A stretch of DNA of 64,000 nucleotides from Bartonella sp. DB5-6 (lineage in GTDB: Bacteria; Pseudomonadota; Alphaproteobacteria; Rhizobiales; Rhizobiaceae), in assembly GCF_000278115.1 (NCBI RefSeq), contig NZ_JH725115.1, forward strand, positions 124,001-188,000, given 5' to 3'. The notes below the pieces were generated by a model that worked only from the letters and a program-made list of their open reading frames with translations, did not search any database and was not told where the DNA came from. Positions 62,908-64,000 of the stretch are shown one piece after another; positions within the stretch are counted from its first letter, which is position 1; each line of letters starts with the position of its first letter. A program made the translations under genes and the position numbers.

Positions 62908-63981
62908 ATGAGCGATGTTGAGCATCTGGAACAAGAAATTTGTTTAGCTTTAGAAGCAGCGGATAATGAACAGGCACTTGAAGCAGTGCGTATTGCGGCG
63001 TTAGGCAAAAAAGGGAGCATCTCTGAAAAATTAAAAACATTAGGAAAGATGAGCGCTGAAGAACGCCATAAAATGGGGCCAGCTCTTAATGGGTTAAAAA
63101 ATCGTGTTTTAGAGTTATGGATGCAAAGGCGTGATCTTCTTAAGAGACAAGCAATGGATGCTCGCCTTTCTAGCGAAACGGTTGATGTAACCTTACCTGT
63201 TCGTTCTTCACCTATAGAACGGGGGCGTATCCATCCTATCTCACAGGTGATTGAAGAAATTATAGCTATTTACACAAATATGGGTTTTTCACTTGCAGAA
63301 GGACCAGATATTGAAACAGATTATTACAATTTTACGGCATTGAATTTTCCTGAAGGACATCCAGCACGCGAAATGCATGATACTTTCTTTTTTGATGTCG
63401 GTAAAACAGGAGAGCGCAAATTATTGCGCACCCATACATCACCCGTGCAAATTCGTACGATGGAAAAACAAAAAGCACCCATACGTATCATTATTCCTGG
63501 AAAAACTTACCGTATGGATTCAGATGCAACTCATTCACCAATGTTTCATCAAGTAGAAGGTCTTGTGATTGATAAAACCTCTAACATTGCACATATGATG
63601 TGGCTTCATGAGACTTTTTGTAAAGCTTTTTTTGAAGTTTCATCTGTGAAGATGCGTTTTCGTCCCTCTTTTTTTCCTTTTACGGAACCATCTATGGAAG
63701 TGGATATCCAGTGTGATCGTTCTGGTTCAGAAGTAAAATTCGGTGAAGGACAGGATTGGCTGGAAATTTTGGGATGTGGAATGGTTCATCCTCATGTATT
63801 AAAGAATGTTGGTTTAGATCCCGATGAATATCAGGGATTTGCGTGGGGAATGGGCATTGATCGCATTGCCATGTTGAAATACGGTATGCCTGATTTGCGA
63901 GCTTTTTTTGATGCTGATCTGCGTTGGCTAGATCATTATGGCTTTCGTTGCTTTGATATGCCTGCTTTTTTCCTGCTTTAA
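62908..63981 (+). CDS. pheS: Phenylalanyl-tRNA synthetase alpha subunit
   Basis: PheS is the catalytic subunit that charges tRNA-Phe, with PheT as partner outside the window. The 357 residues comprise an N-terminal coiled coil, then the catalytic core ([47 protein letters not shown] and [18 protein letters not shown]), and class II motif 3 in [17 protein letters not shown]. The ATG at 62908 gives the usual start; an earlier in-frame ATG at 62872 lies inside the terminator. It ends 19 bp before the window edge. Confidence 0.96.
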   Translation: MSDVEHLEQEICLALEAADNEQALEAVRIAALGKKGSISEKLKTLGKMSAEERHKMGPALNGLKNRVLELWMQRRDLLKRQAMDARLSSETVDVTLPVRSSPIERGRIHPISQVIEEIIAIYTNMGFSLAEGPDIETDYYNFTALNFPEGHPAREMHDTFFFDVGKTGERKLLRTHTSPVQIRTMEKQKAPIRIIIPGKTYRMDSDATHSPMFHQVEGLVIDKTSNIAHMMWLHETFCKAFFEVSSVKMRFRPSFFPFTEPSMEVDIQCDRSGSEVKFGEGQDWLEILGCGMVHPHVLKNVGLDPDEYQGFAWGMGIDRIAMLKYGMPDLRAFFDADLRWLDHYGFRCFDMPAFFLL

Positions 63982-64000
63982 ATAATGTGTGATCTTATCA

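Overview
This 64 kb window comes from an AT-rich alphaproteobacterial chromosome. Gene content, protein sequence style and synteny fit a Bartonella-type member of the Hyphomicrobiales (Rhizobiales): a BatR/BatS (ChvI/ChvG-type) two-component system, a short HprK with EIIA and HPr, a DivL-type tyrosine pseudo-kinase, a TsaE-kinase fusion, and long AT-rich intergenic stretches typical of a reduced, host-adapted genome. The genus call is inference from recognition, not from a search. I see no insertion sequence, prophage, CRISPR array, rRNA or tRNA gene. About 47 protein genes are supported, nearly all housekeeping.

Left part (1-18.6 kb, almost all minus strand): tsaE-amgK fusion (cut by the left edge), divL and ahcY; an NDUFA9-like gene with folC-accD; an EI24-family membrane protein; the coenzyme biosynthesis run ubiE-ubiB-coaBC, where CoaBC carries an N-terminal ribbon-helix-helix domain; gyrB; and an orphan solute-binding protein. 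Middle part (18.6-39 kb): comM-like ATPase, the tamA-tamB envelope translocation pair, a 1.3 kb gene-free stretch, an MsbA-like exporter, infC with an AUU start codon, an alpha/beta hydrolase with a YgjP-type metalloprotease, dapE, the rdgB-hemW pair divergent from hrcA-grpE, and thpR. At 39.5-44.9 kb lies the regulatory cluster batR-batS-hprK-EIIA-ptsH (minus strand), then a BON-LysM protein and a periplasmic copper chaperone.

Right part (45-64 kb): dnaK-dnaJ, argB, an EamA transporter, lepA, dapD, a LOG-family protein, def-fmt-truA, rmuC, a small lipoprotein-like transglycosylase, the hsp20-DUF1150 pair, nth, and rpmI-rplT-pheS, where pheS ends just inside the right edge.

The strongest regulatory signals concern heat shock. 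A near-consensus sigma-32 promoter and a ROSE-type RNA thermometer precede hsp20, and a similar promoter precedes grpE. In relatives the HPr cluster runs straight into ahcY-divL-tsaE; here about 35 kb separates them, which suggests a rearrangement. No clearly new multi-gene system is visible. The most unusual items are the RHH-CoaBC fusion, the ROSE/sigma-32 unit, AUU-initiated infC, the cysteine-free AccD zinc-ribbon region and the split PTS/ahcY locus.
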